This document shows positions 7,640 through 17,350 of a stretch of 64,000 nt of DNA, piece after piece; positions within the stretch are counted from its first letter, which is position 1; each line of letters opens with the position of its first letter. Below the pieces are notes generated by a model that ran no database searches, was not told the origin of the DNA, and was given only the letters and a program-made list of their open reading frames with translations. Source of the stretch: Pseudotabrizicola formosa (GTDB lineage: Bacteria > Pseudomonadota > Alphaproteobacteria > Rhodobacterales > Rhodobacteraceae); contig NZ_PJOM01000002.1 of the NCBI RefSeq assembly GCF_002900965.1, positions 1,426,001 to 1,490,000 on the forward strand, given 5' to 3'. A program made the position numbers and the translations under genes.

Positions 7640-8679
7640 TAGGGCATCGGGTGCAGGCGGTGGGCGATCACAATATCCTCTTGCACCGCATCCGACAGGG
7701 TCAGGTGCGCCGCGCCGATATTGGTGGCAAGCTGCTCCACGCTCGTGGCCCCGATGATCGGAATGCAGGGAAAGGGCCGCGACAGGCAGAAGGCAATGGC
7801 CATCTGGCACGGGTCCAGCCCATGGGTGGCGGCAATGCCCAGATAACTGGCGACCGCGGGAAACACCTGCGGGTTGATCCTCCCGCCCAGATCCGGCGTG
7901 AAGCTGCGCCGCGTGCCGCCGGGCACCACATCGCCCGCGTATTTGCCAGTGAGCAGACCCGCCGCCAGGGGCGAAAATGCCAAGAGCGGCATATCCTCGA
8001 CCAGGCTCAGCTCGCACCAGTCGGTGTCGAACTGGCGGCACAGCAGCGAGTATTCGTTCTGCACCGACATCATGCGGGGCAGGCTGTGAACCTGCGCCAA
8101 GTGCAGCCACAGCGCCGCCCCCCAGGTGCTTTCATTCGACAGGCCAATGGCGCGGATCTTGCCCTCGGCGATCAGATCGGCGGCGGTGCGCAGAACATCA
8201 AGCATATGCGCCTCCACCTCCGCCCGGTCGGTCACGCGCGGGGCAAAGCGCCAGTTCTGGCGGAAGTGATAGCTGCCCCGGTTCGGCCAGTGCAGCTGAT
8301 AAAGGTCAATGTAATCTGTCTGCAACCGGCGCAAACTGTCCTCGACGGCCGCGCGCAGGGCTGCCCCGGTGATCGGCGCACCGTCGCGGACCGCCGCCTG
8401 CCCCGCCCCGGTGATCTTGGTGGCAATCTGCACGCCCGACCGCCCGCCGCGTTGTGCCAGCCAGTTGCCGATGATGGTTTCGGTGTCGCCCACCGTTTCG
8501 GCCCGCACCGGGTTGGTCGGATACATCTCGGCCGTGTCCCAGAAGGTCACACCATGGTCGATGGCCAGATCGGCCTGCGCGTGGCCTTCGCTTTGCGTGT
8601 TCTGGCTGCCCCATGTCATCGTGCCAAGGCACAGCTTTGACACTTCAATCCCGCTCTGCCCCAGTTGAACCCGTTCCAT
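7636..8679 (-). CDS. aldo/keto reductase (Tas-like)
   Basis: 347 residues with the TIM-barrel NADPH-dependent aldo/keto reductase pattern. MERVQLGQSGIEVSKLCLGTMTWG at the N-terminus matches the Tas/YgdS type. Catalytic Asp and Tyr lie in FWDTAEMY, the Lys in IATKI, and His in DLYQLHWP. NADPH-binding residues occur near the C-terminus (IPIIGATSVEQL). It would reduce small carbonyl compounds; the physiological substrate is unknown. It is first in a three-gene minus-strand set with the two lipoprotein genes. Confidence 0.9.
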   Translation of the reverse strand: MERVQLGQSGIEVSKLCLGTMTWGSQNTQSEGHAQADLAIDHGVTFWDTAEMYPTNPVRAETVGDTETIIGNWLAQRGGRSGVQIATKITGAGQAAVRDGAPITGAALRAAVEDSLRRLQTDYIDLYQLHWPNRGSYHFRQNWRFAPRVTDRAEVEAHMLDVLRTAADLIAEGKIRAIGLSNESTWGAALWLHLAQVHSLPRMMSVQNEYSLLCRQFDTDWCELSLVEDMPLLAFSPLAAGLLTGKYAGDVVPGGTRRSFTPDLGGRINPQVFPAVASYLGIAATHGLDPCQMAIAFCLSRPFPCIPIIGATSVEQLATNIGAAHLTLSDAVQEDIVIAHRLHPMPY

Positions 8680-8843
8680 TGCCTGCCCTTTTCATTCGGT
8701 CGTCACTTGGCAGGCAACCTAACCGCCCCGCCCGGCATGGCAAGGCCAAGTGACACAGCGCCAGTCCTTTGCGCGGGTTCCGGTGCGCCTCCTTCGTTGC
8801 GCGACCTCTTTACTCTGCCCGGCAAAGCGTCTTTGCTGCCGCC

Positions 8844-10064
8844 ATGCGCCTGCTGATTTCCTTTGCCGCTTTGTTCCTGTCGGTCGTGCTGTTGCAGCTG
8901 GGCCTTGGCGGGGTCGCCCCGTTGGATGCGATTTCAGGCGTGCAGCTGGGGTTCAGCACCTCGCAGATCGGGCTTCTGGGCTCTGCGCATTTCTTCGGCT
9001 TTTTCATCGGCTGCTGGTGGGCCCCGCGCCTGATGGGCAGTGTGGGCCATTCGCGCGCCTTTGCCGCCATGACCGCCGCCGGCACGCTGGGAATTCTGGC
9101 CCATATGATGGTGGTCGATCCGTACGCCTGGGCGCTGATGCGGCTGACCTCGGGGCTGGCGGTGGCCGGTTGCTACACGATCATCGAGGCCTGGTTGCAG
9201 GCCAAGGTGACCAATGAAACCCGCGGCCGCGCCATGGGGGTCTACCGTGTGGTCGACATCGTGGGCAGCCTTGGCGCGCAGCTGATGATCGGGGTGCTGG
9301 AGCCGGCAAGCTATCTGTCCTACAACATTCTGGCGCTGCTGTGCTGTCTTGCGATCTTTCCGATGACGCTGAGCAAGGCAGAGGCCCCCGAAATGCCCGA
9401 CGCCCCCCGGCTGCGCCCGGGGCTGGCCTGGCGGCTGTCGCCGCTGGCCTGCATGGGCGTGGTGGTCTCAGGGGTGACGGGGGCCGCGTTCCGCATGGTG
9501 GGGCCGCTTTACGGCACCGAGGTCGGTCTGCGGGCCGATCAGATCGCGCTGTTTCTGGCGGCTTACGTACTCGGCGGGGCCTTCGCGCAATATCCCATCG
9601 GCTGGCTGGCCGACCGGTTCGACCGCCGCGCGGTGCTGATCGGGCTGTCCGTCGCCGCCGCTGCGGCCTGCGCTGCCACCGTGCTGGCGGCGGGCCATGG
9701 CACGGTGGCGATTTTCCTTGCCGTCGGTGCGTTCGGCTTTGTCACCATGCCGGTCTACTCCGTCTCGACCGCGCATGCGCATGATCATGCCACCCAGATG
9801 GAGCGGGTGGAGCTGTCTGCTGCCCTGATGTTCCTTTATGCCGTCGGTGCCATCGCCAGCCCGCTGATCGCGGCGCTGCTGATCGACCGTTTCGGCCCGG
9901 CGGCCATGTTTGCCATGATCGCGGTGGTCAATATCGCGCTGGTTCTGTTCGGTCTGGCGCGCATGCGCGCCCGCCCCGCCCCCGATGCGCGCACCCCCTA
10001 TACCTATGAGCCGCGCACCTCTTTCCTGATCGGCAGGCTGTTGCGGGGCCGCCGCGACCGCTGA
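8844..10064 (+). CDS. MFS transporter (YcaD-like)
   Basis: 406 residues from ATG 8844; an upstream in-frame extension is rejected because the first membrane segment starts right after this Met. About 12 hydrophobic segments are visible, with the MFS loop motif GWLADRFDRRAVL between TM8 and TM9 and a GRAMGVYR motif in the first half. This is a YcaD/UMF-type major facilitator protein in the inner membrane. The substrate is unknown. It is a single gene between the divergent reductase and metG. Confidence 0.87.
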   Translation: MRLLISFAALFLSVVLLQLGLGGVAPLDAISGVQLGFSTSQIGLLGSAHFFGFFIGCWWAPRLMGSVGHSRAFAAMTAAGTLGILAHMMVVDPYAWALMRLTSGLAVAGCYTIIEAWLQAKVTNETRGRAMGVYRVVDIVGSLGAQLMIGVLEPASYLSYNILALLCCLAIFPMTLSKAEAPEMPDAPRLRPGLAWRLSPLACMGVVVSGVTGAAFRMVGPLYGTEVGLRADQIALFLAAYVLGGAFAQYPIGWLADRFDRRAVLIGLSVAAAAACAATVLAAGHGTVAIFLAVGAFGFVTMPVYSVSTAHAHDHATQMERVELSAALMFLYAVGAIASPLIAALLIDRFGPAAMFAMIAVVNIALVLFGLARMRARPAPDARTPYTYEPRTSFLIGRLLRGRRDR

Positions 10065-10195
10065 CCCCATCGCAGGCGGCTCATCGCTTGCAACTGGTCC
10101 AAATACTCACATTGCGCCGCCCGCCCCCGGCGCATCCTCTGGCAAGGCGCTGCGGCTTGCGCTAAACGGGCGGCACCATAAGACAAAGGCGCATC

Positions 10196-11914
10196 ATGGC
10201 ACGGATTCTCATCACCTCGGCCATTCCCTATATCAACGGGATCAAGCATCTGGGCAATCTGGTCGGCAGCCAGCTGCCCGCCGATCTGTTCGCGCGCTAC
10301 ATGCGGGCGCGCGGACATGAGGTGATGTTCATCTGCGCCACCGATGAACATGGCACGCCCGCTGAACTGGCGGCGGCCAAGGCGGGCCAGCCGGTGGCCG
10401 AGTATTGCGCCGACATGCACGCCGTGCAGGCCGAGATTGCGCGCGGCTTTCGCTTGTCGTTTGACCACTTCGGCCGCTCGTCCAGCCCCCGCAATCATGC
10501 GCTGACCCAGCATTTCGCCGGGCGTCTGGCCGATAACGGCCTGATCCGCGAAGTGACCGAGCAGATGATCTATTCGGTCGACGATGGCCGCTTTCTGCCC
10601 GACCGCTATGTCGAGGGCACCTGCCCGAACTGCGGCTACGACTCGGCGCGCGGCGATCAATGCGACAACTGCACCAAGCAGCTGGACCCCACCGATCTGA
10701 TCAATCCCCGCTCCACGATCTCCGGCAGCACAAATCTGGAACTGCGCGAAACCAAGCACCTGTATCTGATGCAGCGCAATCTGCGCGACAAGCTGGAGGC
10801 CTGGATCGACAGCAAGCATGACTGGCCGCTGCTGACCACATCCATCGCCAAGAAATGGCTCAACGATGGCGATGGCTTGCAGGACCGCGGCATCACCCGT
10901 GATCTGCACTGGGGCATTCCGGTGAAACGCGGTGATCAGCCCTGGCCGGGGATGGAGGGCAAGGTGTTCTACGTCTGGTTCGACGCCCCCATCGAATACA
11001 TCGCCGCCACCGCCGAATGGGCCGATGCCAATGGCTTGGACGATGCCGCATGGCAACGCTGGTGGCGCACCGACATGGGCGCGGAAGATGTCACCTATTA
11101 CCAGTTCATGGGCAAGGACAACGTGCCCTTCCACACCCTGTCTTTCCCCGCCACGATTCTGGGTTCAGGCGAGCCGTGGAAGCTGGTCGATTACCTGAAG
11201 TCCTTCAATTATCTGAATTATGATGGCGGCCAGTTCAGCACCTCGCGCGGGCGCGGGGTGTTCATGGATCAGGCGCTGGAGGTGTTGCCATCCGATTACT
11301 GGCGCTGGTGGCTGTTGTCCCATGCGCCGGAATCGTCGGATTCCGAATTCACATGGGAGAATTTCCAAGGGTCGGTGAACAAGGACCTCGCCGATGTGCT
11401 GGGCAATCTGGTCAGCCGGGTCACGAAATTTGCCACCGCGAAATTTGGCGCGCAAGTGCCCGCCGGTGGCAGCTTTGGCCCGATGGAAACCGCGCTGATC
11501 GCCGATCTGGGCGCCCGCATCCGCACCTACGAGTCGCTGATGCAGGCGATGGAGGTGCGCAAGGCCGCTGCCGAACTGCGGGCAATCTGGGTGATCGGCA
11601 ACGAATACCTGCAAGCCGCCGCCCCTTGGACGGTGGTCAAGACCGACCCTGAGCAGGCACAGGCCATGATCCGGCTGGCGCTCAACCTGATCCGGGTCTA
11701 CGCCATCCTGTCGCAACCCTTCATCCCCGATGCCTCCGCCACCATGATGGCGGCGATGGGGTCTGAAGACTGGACCTGGCCCGATGATCTGTCCGCTGCG
11801 ATGCGGGTGCTTGAGCCCGGCCAACCCTTCACCGTGCCGGAAAACCTGTTCCGCAAGATCACCGATGAAGAGCGTGCCGATTGGCAGACGCGCTTTGCCG
11901 GTGTGCGCACATGA
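10196..11914 (+). CDS. metG: methionyl-tRNA synthetase
   Basis: 572 residues; charges tRNA-Met with methionine using ATP in the cytoplasm. The class I signature HLGN is at 18-21 and the KMSKS-equivalent loop FSTSRG at about 347-352. A zinc knuckle of four Cys lies at 143, 146, 156 and 159 ([17 protein letters not shown]). The C-terminal anticodon-binding helical domain is present, but there is no C-terminal EMAP/Arc1p-like dimerisation domain, which fits the shorter alphaproteobacterial type. Its stop overlaps the ATG of the following glycosyltransferase gene by 4 bp, which couples a housekeeping gene to the glycan island. Confidence 0.97.
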   Translation: MARILITSAIPYINGIKHLGNLVGSQLPADLFARYMRARGHEVMFICATDEHGTPAELAAAKAGQPVAEYCADMHAVQAEIARGFRLSFDHFGRSSSPRNHALTQHFAGRLADNGLIREVTEQMIYSVDDGRFLPDRYVEGTCPNCGYDSARGDQCDNCTKQLDPTDLINPRSTISGSTNLELRETKHLYLMQRNLRDKLEAWIDSKHDWPLLTTSIAKKWLNDGDGLQDRGITRDLHWGIPVKRGDQPWPGMEGKVFYVWFDAPIEYIAATAEWADANGLDDAAWQRWWRTDMGAEDVTYYQFMGKDNVPFHTLSFPATILGSGEPWKLVDYLKSFNYLNYDGGQFSTSRGRGVFMDQALEVLPSDYWRWWLLSHAPESSDSEFTWENFQGSVNKDLADVLGNLVSRVTKFATAKFGAQVPAGGSFGPMETALIADLGARIRTYESLMQAMEVRKAAAELRAIWVIGNEYLQAAAPWTVVKTDPEQAQAMIRLALNLIRVYAILSQPFIPDASATMMAAMGSEDWTWPDDLSAAMRVLEPGQPFTVPENLFRKITDEERADWQTRFAGVRT

Positions 11915-12804
11915 CAGCGGCCCCGCCCCCGGTCTGGCAGCTTGTGCTGGTCCTGTGGGGCACCAAATACCCGGTGGCAGAGGTCAACCATCTGATCGAC
12001 ACCGTTTGCCGCCTTGCCAGCCACGCCCCGCGTGTGGTGCTGATCACCGATGCCCTGCGCGACGGTCTGCGCGACGGCGTCGTGCAGCGGCTGATCCCCA
12101 CGTTTTTCATGGACCCGCGGATGCGCGGGCCGGGGTGCCAGACCAAGCTGTGCATGTTCGAGGCGGGCGTGGTGCCGGAGGATCTTCCGGCGGTTTTCAT
12201 CGACATCGACACCGTTGTGCTGGGCGATATGGCGCAGTTTCTGGCGTTGCAGAACAGCCGCAAGACCGTGGCCATTTTCCAAAGCGCCATCCTGCCTTTC
12301 GGGGCACTGGCCCGCGCGCTGTTCCGGTTGACCAAAGGGCGCCGATACGCGCGGGGCAACTCGTCGATCGTGGTCTATCATCCGGCAGAAACCGCGCATA
12401 TCGCGGCGCGCTATCGCGCCTTGGTGGGCGAGCTTGGCTTTAATGGCATCCGCCCGATGATCGCGGATGAACGCTTCATCAGCTGGTCACATCAGCCGCA
12501 TATGCGCGCCATACCGCATGATATGGCGGTCAAGCTGCCGACCGAATTCATGCTGCCTTGGCCCTGGCTCATCCATCTGCGCGCCCGCCTGCCATGGGTG
12601 CGCCGTCGCTGGGCCCGGCTGATCGCGCTGACCCTGCCGGGGGTGGAGGTCAAGGGTGAGACGCTTCTGACCCTGCCCGACGAGGCCGAGGTGGTGGACC
12701 GCAAGGGACGCCGCCTGATCTGGTCCGAAGCCGCCTTGGGGCCGGTCAAGGAACAGCTGACAGCCTATTACACGGCACTTCAGCAAAGTGGAAAAACACC
12801 ATGA
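11911..12804 (+). CDS. GT-A glycosyltransferase-like protein
   Basis: 297 residues from the ATG overlapping the metG stop. A DxD-type nucleotide-sugar/metal motif is in [14 protein letters not shown] (DID at 98-100), as in GT8-like glycosyltransferases. It resembles the protein encoded at 17351-18109 in layout (short N-terminal strand with WGTKY or WGTLY, then a FIDxD motif near residue 90-100), so the two are probably paralogues. It overlaps neuA by 4 bp. A role in adding sugars to a nonulosonic-acid-containing surface glycan is inferred from context. Confidence 0.72.
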   Translation: MTAAPPPVWQLVLVLWGTKYPVAEVNHLIDTVCRLASHAPRVVLITDALRDGLRDGVVQRLIPTFFMDPRMRGPGCQTKLCMFEAGVVPEDLPAVFIDIDTVVLGDMAQFLALQNSRKTVAIFQSAILPFGALARALFRLTKGRRYARGNSSIVVYHPAETAHIAARYRALVGELGFNGIRPMIADERFISWSHQPHMRAIPHDMAVKLPTEFMLPWPWLIHLRARLPWVRRRWARLIALTLPGVEVKGETLLTLPDEAEVVDRKGRRLIWSEAALGPVKEQLTAYYTALQQSGKTP

Positions 12805-13511
12805 TCTTAGGGCATATCGGCGCGCGCAAAGGGTCCAAGGGCGTGCCCGGCAAGAACTTCCGCACGCTCTGCGGCAAGCCGCTGATCGACTGGTCGCTGG
12901 ATCAGCTTTTTGCCAACCCGCGCGTGGGTGCAGTTGTGGTCTCGACCGATGATCCGGCGATCTATGACCATGCGCGCGCGCGCGGGGCCTTGGCTATCGG
13001 GCTGCGCCCGCCAGAACTGGCCACCGACACCGCGCCCAAATGGGGGGTCTGGCAGCATGCGCTGGCCGCGTCCGAGGCGATTTGCGGGCCGGTCTCGGCC
13101 TTTCTGGATCTGGACTGCACCTCGCCCCTGCGCATCCCCGAAGATATTGACGGCGCGCTCGACACATTTGAAGCGGTTGCCCCGGATATGGTGATGAGCG
13201 TGTGTGAAGCGCGCAAGAACCCCTATTTCAACCTCGTCGAACCCGATGCGACCGGCGCGCTGCAAGTGTCGAAACCGCTGCCCGGCGGGGTCTGGGCGCG
13301 GCAGGACGCGCCGGTGGTCTATGAGCATGTGGGCGTGGTCTATGTGGTGGCCCCAGACTATCTGCGCCGCGCCAAGACAATCTATGAAGGGCGGGTCGTG
13401 GCCTTTGTGCTGCCCTCCGACCGCTGCCATGACATTGATACGCCCTATGATTTCCGTCTGGTCGAATTCCTGCTGACCGAGCAGCTGAACGCCGGCGTCA
13501 GGAAGGTCTGA
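12801..13511 (+). CDS. neuA: acylneuraminate cytidylyltransferase (CMP-nonulosonate synthase)
   Basis: 236 residues of the NeuA/KdsB-like nucleotidyltransferase family, which joins CTP and a nonulosonic acid to give the CMP-sugar donor. The P-loop-like ARKGSKGVPGKN (8-19) is diagnostic, and LDLDCTSPLR matches the second metal/sugar motif (usually LQPTSPLR). With neuB and neuC in the same 10-kb island, it completes the minimal set for a sialic-acid-type donor. Whether the product is CMP-Neu5Ac or a legionaminic-type sugar cannot be decided from sequence alone. It overlaps the preceding gene by 4 bp and the convergent Kdo-transferase gene by 14 bp. Confidence 0.9.
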   Translation: MILGHIGARKGSKGVPGKNFRTLCGKPLIDWSLDQLFANPRVGAVVVSTDDPAIYDHARARGALAIGLRPPELATDTAPKWGVWQHALAASEAICGPVSAFLDLDCTSPLRIPEDIDGALDTFEAVAPDMVMSVCEARKNPYFNLVEPDATGALQVSKPLPGGVWARQDAPVVYEHVGVVYVVAPDYLRRAKTIYEGRVVAFVLPSDRCHDIDTPYDFRLVEFLLTEQLNAGVRKV

Positions 13512-14814
13512 CCGCCGCCAGCAGGCGCGGGATCGCCGCAAGCGTCTTGCGGGTGGCATCGGAATGCGCGGCGGTGAAGGCAGCGATCTTGTCTGCATCG
13601 GTCTGCGGATTGGCCAGAAGATGTGCCGCAAGCGCCTGTCCCTCCGGCACTGACACCGCAACGCCCGCCGCCTGCGCTTCGGCAAAGGGATATTCGATGG
13701 TATGGGTGTGCGGCCCGGTGATCACTGGCTTGCCCAGCACCAAAGCCTCGGAAATGTTATGCGCGCCCTTGGGGTTGAAGCCGCCGCCGACGATGACCTG
13801 ATCGGCCATCGCCAGATAGCCATACATCTCGCCCAGTGAATCCCCGAAGAAGATGTCGGGACAGTCAGAGGCTTTGGGCCACTGCGCCGTATCGAAAGGC
13901 CCCGGCAGCTGTGACCGACGGATCAAAGAAAATCCTTCCTTAACAAGCGTTTCTGCCACATCATTAAAGCGTTCCGGCCTGCGTGGCACGTAAACAAACA
14001 ACGGCTTCGGCAGCGATTTCGCGGCGTGGTCCTCGCGCAAGATGCGGATGGCATGGATATAGGTCGCATCCTCGCCCTCAATCGCACTTGCAACCGTGAT
14101 CACACGCCGCGCCTCTGCGCCGATCCACGCGCGCGCGGCCTGTCCTGCGGCCACCAGGTCGGGCGGCACCGGCTGATCAAACCGCAGCTCGCCAGTGACG
14201 GCAATGTTGCGCACGCCGACAGAGGCAAAGCGCTGTGCCTGCAAGTCGGACTTGACCAGCGCCCCGGCAAAGCCGCGCATCACTGCCTGTCGCAGCCGCA
14301 GCCCCGAACTGTCGCGCGTCAGGGCCCGGCTGGGATATTGCGCATTGCACATGAACAAGGGCACACCGGCCCTGCGCGAGGCCGCAACCATGCGTGGCCA
14401 GATCTCGATCTCCATCACCAAGCCGTAAGCAGGCTGAAAGGCGCGGAAAAAACCCGCATAGGCCCAGCCGGTTTCCAGCGGCACCCAGACCGCCTGCATC
14501 CGGCCTGCGGCGATATCGGCGGCAAACACCCGCAGGGCCTCGCCCCGCCCCGCCGGGGTGAAATGCGTGGTCACCACCCTATCCCCCCGGTCGAGGAGGG
14601 CCCGGATCAGCGGCACGGCCGAGCGCAGCTCGCCCAAGGACACCGCATGCACCCAGACCGCACCGGGCAAAGGCGCAGGATAGCGGCCAAAGCGTTCGGC
14701 CAGATGCGCGCTATAGGCGCGGTCTTTGCGCCCGCGCCGCCACAGATAGATCAGGATCAAGGGCAGGCCGAGCGTCCACAGCGCCGACCACAGCAGCAGA
14801 AAGCCCCGCATCAT
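13498..14814 (-). CDS. Kdo transferase-like protein (WaaA/KdtA family), copy 1
   Basis: 438 residues with an N-terminal membrane anchor (FLLLWSALWTLGLPLILIYLW) and a GT-B fold. WaaA family motifs are WVHAVSLGELRSA (the Glu corresponds to the catalytic base), EIEIWPR and the CMP-binding region VGGGFNPKGAHNISEAL. The family transfers Kdo from CMP-Kdo to lipid A on the inner-membrane face. This copy diverges more from the usual WaaA consensus than its neighbour (for example EIEIWPR and FMCNAQYPSRA instead of ESELWPN and LVNARLS). It could be a second Kdo transferase or use the CMP-nonulosonate made by the adjacent neuA product (inference). Confidence 0.85.
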   Translation of the reverse strand: MMRGFLLLWSALWTLGLPLILIYLWRRGRKDRAYSAHLAERFGRYPAPLPGAVWVHAVSLGELRSAVPLIRALLDRGDRVVTTHFTPAGRGEALRVFAADIAAGRMQAVWVPLETGWAYAGFFRAFQPAYGLVMEIEIWPRMVAASRRAGVPLFMCNAQYPSRALTRDSSGLRLRQAVMRGFAGALVKSDLQAQRFASVGVRNIAVTGELRFDQPVPPDLVAAGQAARAWIGAEARRVITVASAIEGEDATYIHAIRILREDHAAKSLPKPLFVYVPRRPERFNDVAETLVKEGFSLIRRSQLPGPFDTAQWPKASDCPDIFFGDSLGEMYGYLAMADQVIVGGGFNPKGAHNISEALVLGKPVITGPHTHTIEYPFAEAQAAGVAVSVPEGQALAAHLLANPQTDADKIAAFTAAHSDATRKTLAAIPRLLAAVRPS

Positions 14815-16091
14815 GGCCGCACCAGCGCCAGCAGATCAGTGGCCAGCGGGGTGAGCCCTCCGGCCGCCTTGTGGACGATGCACGCCGCCCGCTTTGCCAT
14901 TCCGGGCAGGCCGGGGTCTTGCAGCGCTGTTGCCAGACCACCGGGGGCCAGTTGCAGCGCCGCAGCTTCGGCCCGCAACTGCCCGTAATCAGGCGCGAAA
15001 TTGCTGATGTCCGGACCGTGCAGGATGGCCGTTTCGAAATGCGCCGCCTCCCAGGGGTTATGTCCGCCGATCGCATCAAAGCCGCCGCCGATCAGCGCGG
15101 TTTCCGCCAGACGGTACCACAGCCCCATCTCACCATAGGTATCGGCCAGCCAGACCGCATCGCCGCCCGATGGCACACGGCCAAGGCTGCGGCGGGCAAA
15201 GGGCAGGCGTGCCTCGGTCAGCGCAGAGGCGACCGCCCCGGCCCGACCCGCATCGCGCGGGGCAAGCACCAACAACCAGCGCGGATCGGCGCGCCACAGC
15301 GCCGCCTGCGCCACCATCGCCTGCGCCTCATCCCCCGGATGGGTCGAAGCCGCGACCCAGACCCGGCGGCCCTGCACCGCCGCCTGCACCTGCACCAGCG
15401 CGACAGGATCGGCGGCCAGCGGCGGGGCGGCCAATTTCAGCGATCCGGTGACCTGAACTCCACCCGCCCCCAGCGCGCGCAGATGGCCCGCGCTACGGTC
15501 ATCCTGCGCGGTGATCAGCCGGAACCGGGCGAGAAGGTCAGCATAGAGCCCACGCGCCCGCGCCCGCCGGGCAAAGCCTGCATCGGTCATCCGGGCGTTG
15601 ACCAGCGCCAGCGGCACGCCGCGCGCATGCGCCCCCACCACGGCACCCGGCCAGAGCTCCTGCTCGGCCCAGACTGACAGGTCGGGACGCCAATGGTCCA
15701 GAAAGCGCGCAACATAGCGCGGCGCATCCAGCGGCAGATATTGATGCCGGGTCTGCGGCGGCAGATTGGCCCCGATGACCTGCGCCGAAGACCGGGCAGA
15801 GGAGGTGACCAGAAACTGCAGCTCGGGGTCTTGTCGCGCCATCGCCCCGATCAGACCGCGCAGCGCCAGCACCTCGCCAAGACCGACGGCATGCAGCCAG
15901 ATCAGCCGGCCGTCCGGGCGCTGAGCCGAGGCAAAGCCACGCTTTTCCGCCACGCGCAGCGGATCTTCCTTGCCGCGCGCAAGGCGACGGCGCAGCACCA
16001 GCGGCCCTGCAAGCGCAATGAGCGGACTGGCGGCCAGATAGCCCCGCAGCCCCAGACCGGTCGGTGCAGGATCAGCCACCGGGCTGATCAC
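14811..16091 (-). CDS. waaA: 3-deoxy-D-manno-octulosonic acid transferase, copy 2
   Basis: About 426 residues from a GTG at 16091 with AGAAGG 6 nt upstream; a GTG at 16079 is the alternative. The sequence follows the WaaA consensus closely: LHAVGLGEVLAL, HQYLPLDAPRYVARFLDHWRPDL, EQELWPG, LALVNARMTD, VTGSLKL and LIGGGFDAIGGHNPWEAA. It should add Kdo to the lipid IVA precursor in LPS inner-core synthesis. It has little N-terminal membrane anchor compared with copy 1. It overlaps neuC upstream and copy 1 downstream (4 bp), so neuC, this gene and copy 1 form one minus-strand unit. Confidence 0.88.
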   Translation of the reverse strand: MISPVADPAPTGLGLRGYLAASPLIALAGPLVLRRRLARGKEDPLRVAEKRGFASAQRPDGRLIWLHAVGLGEVLALRGLIGAMARQDPELQFLVTSSARSSAQVIGANLPPQTRHQYLPLDAPRYVARFLDHWRPDLSVWAEQELWPGAVVGAHARGVPLALVNARMTDAGFARRARARGLYADLLARFRLITAQDDRSAGHLRALGAGGVQVTGSLKLAAPPLAADPVALVQVQAAVQGRRVWVAASTHPGDEAQAMVAQAALWRADPRWLLVLAPRDAGRAGAVASALTEARLPFARRSLGRVPSGGDAVWLADTYGEMGLWYRLAETALIGGGFDAIGGHNPWEAAHFETAILHGPDISNFAPDYGQLRAEAAALQLAPGGLATALQDPGLPGMAKRAACIVHKAAGGLTPLATDLLALVRP

Positions 16092-17199
16092 GAAAGGCCT
16101 TCTGCAAGCCTTGCGTCCAGAACTCGGGGCTGGCCAGCGTCTGCACAAAGCGCTCTGCGGCGTGGCCTACGCCAAATCCGGTGTCAGGCGCATGGCGGTT
16201 GCCCCAGCAGTCGGTGAGGAACTGCGCCACAGCCGCACCATCCCCCGCCGCCGCAAAGGCGACCGAAGCCGCCATGGCCCGGTTGGTCTGACGGGTGCCG
16301 ATATCCAAGGATGGCAGGCCCAGAAACGGGGCCTCGCGCACCCCTGCGCTGGAATTGCCGACCATGCAGGCGGCATGTTTCATCAGTTCGGAAAAATGGG
16401 CAAAGCGCATCGAGGGGATCAGGCGGAACCGGTCCTTGGGCAGACCGTCCAGCACCGCGAAAATCGCCTCGGACCCCGGATCATTGTTTGGCGCGATCAC
16501 CACGAAATTCCGCCCCGATCTCTCCAATGCCCCGAACACGGCCTCGGCCTGGGTGCCCATCGTCGCCTGTTCCGAGGTGACCGGGTGGAACACCGCGATG
16601 CCATAATCGGCAAAGGGAATGTCGTAGCGCGCGCGCACCTCATCCAGGCTGACCCCGGATGGCCCGGCGTGGAAGTCAAGCTCGGGTGACCCGATGACAT
16701 GGATCGTCTCGGGCGGCTCTCCCAGGGTCATCACGCGGCGGGCTGCGGCATCGGACGAGACAAAATGATGTGTGGCCAGTTTGGTGTTGCAGTGGCGGAA
16801 CACTTCGTCAATCGTGCCCGAGACTTCGCCGCCCTCGATATGCGCCGACGGAATGTAATTGGTGGCCGCCACCAGCGCCCCCGCCAATGCTTCGATCCGG
16901 TCACCGTGAATGACGATCAGATCGGGCGCGTGTTCGGTGATATAGTCGGAAAAGCCCACGACCGTTTTCGCCAGCACGATATCCTGCCCGTCGCCGGGCC
17001 GCTGGTTCAGAAACTCATGCACCCGCACACCGGGCATGCGCTGTACTTCCAGCTTGGTCAGACCATAGCGGTCCATCATATGCATGCCGGTGACAAAGAA
17101 GGTGACCCGATGGCCCGCATCCCGCGCGGCGGCGGCAAGAGGTTCAAGCTTGCCGAAATCGGCACGGGTTCCGGTGAGGAAGAGAAGGTGGCGGGTCAT
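16072..17199 (-). CDS. neuC: UDP-GlcNAc 2-epimerase (hydrolysing), NeuC-type
   Basis: 375 residues of the hydrolysing UDP-N-acetylglucosamine 2-epimerase family (GT-B-like fold). It produces ManNAc (or a 2,4-diacetamido analogue) and UDP, the first committed step of nonulosonic acid synthesis. Diagnostic motifs are GTRADFGK (10-17), VIHGDRIEAL, HIEGGEVSGTIDE and GNSSAGVREAP. The HIEGGE..GTIDE stretch is typical of the NeuC/LegG branch rather than the non-hydrolysing WecB. The neighbouring neuA and neuB genes supply the next two steps. It is transcribed away from a divergent glycosyltransferase. Confidence 0.92.
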   Translation of the reverse strand: MTRHLLFLTGTRADFGKLEPLAAAARDAGHRVTFFVTGMHMMDRYGLTKLEVQRMPGVRVHEFLNQRPGDGQDIVLAKTVVGFSDYITEHAPDLIVIHGDRIEALAGALVAATNYIPSAHIEGGEVSGTIDEVFRHCNTKLATHHFVSSDAAARRVMTLGEPPETIHVIGSPELDFHAGPSGVSLDEVRARYDIPFADYGIAVFHPVTSEQATMGTQAEAVFGALERSGRNFVVIAPNNDPGSEAIFAVLDGLPKDRFRLIPSMRFAHFSELMKHAACMVGNSSAGVREAPFLGLPSLDIGTRQTNRAMAASVAFAAAGDGAAVAQFLTDCWGNRHAPDTGFGVGHAAERFVQTLASPEFWTQGLQKAFRDQPGG

Positions 17200-17350
17200 G
17201 GGCTACTGCTGAATAGACTGCTGCGCTGTGTGCAGCCGCCGGAAAATTGACGCCAACCATAGGCACAGCGGCCGCCGGAGGCAATCGTTACCAATGGACA
17301 TTGAAGACCAGACTGCCTAAGCGCTGCGGGAGACAAGGCGGGGGCATGCG

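Noticed and set aside
7651-8640. 329-residue plus-strand open frame
   Set aside because: Antisense to the Tas-like reductase gene, which has clear catalytic motifs.
17247-17275. TTGACG motif as promoter for the glycosyltransferase gene at 17351
   Set aside because: No -10-like sequence occurs at 16-18 bp; the following sequence is GC-rich.
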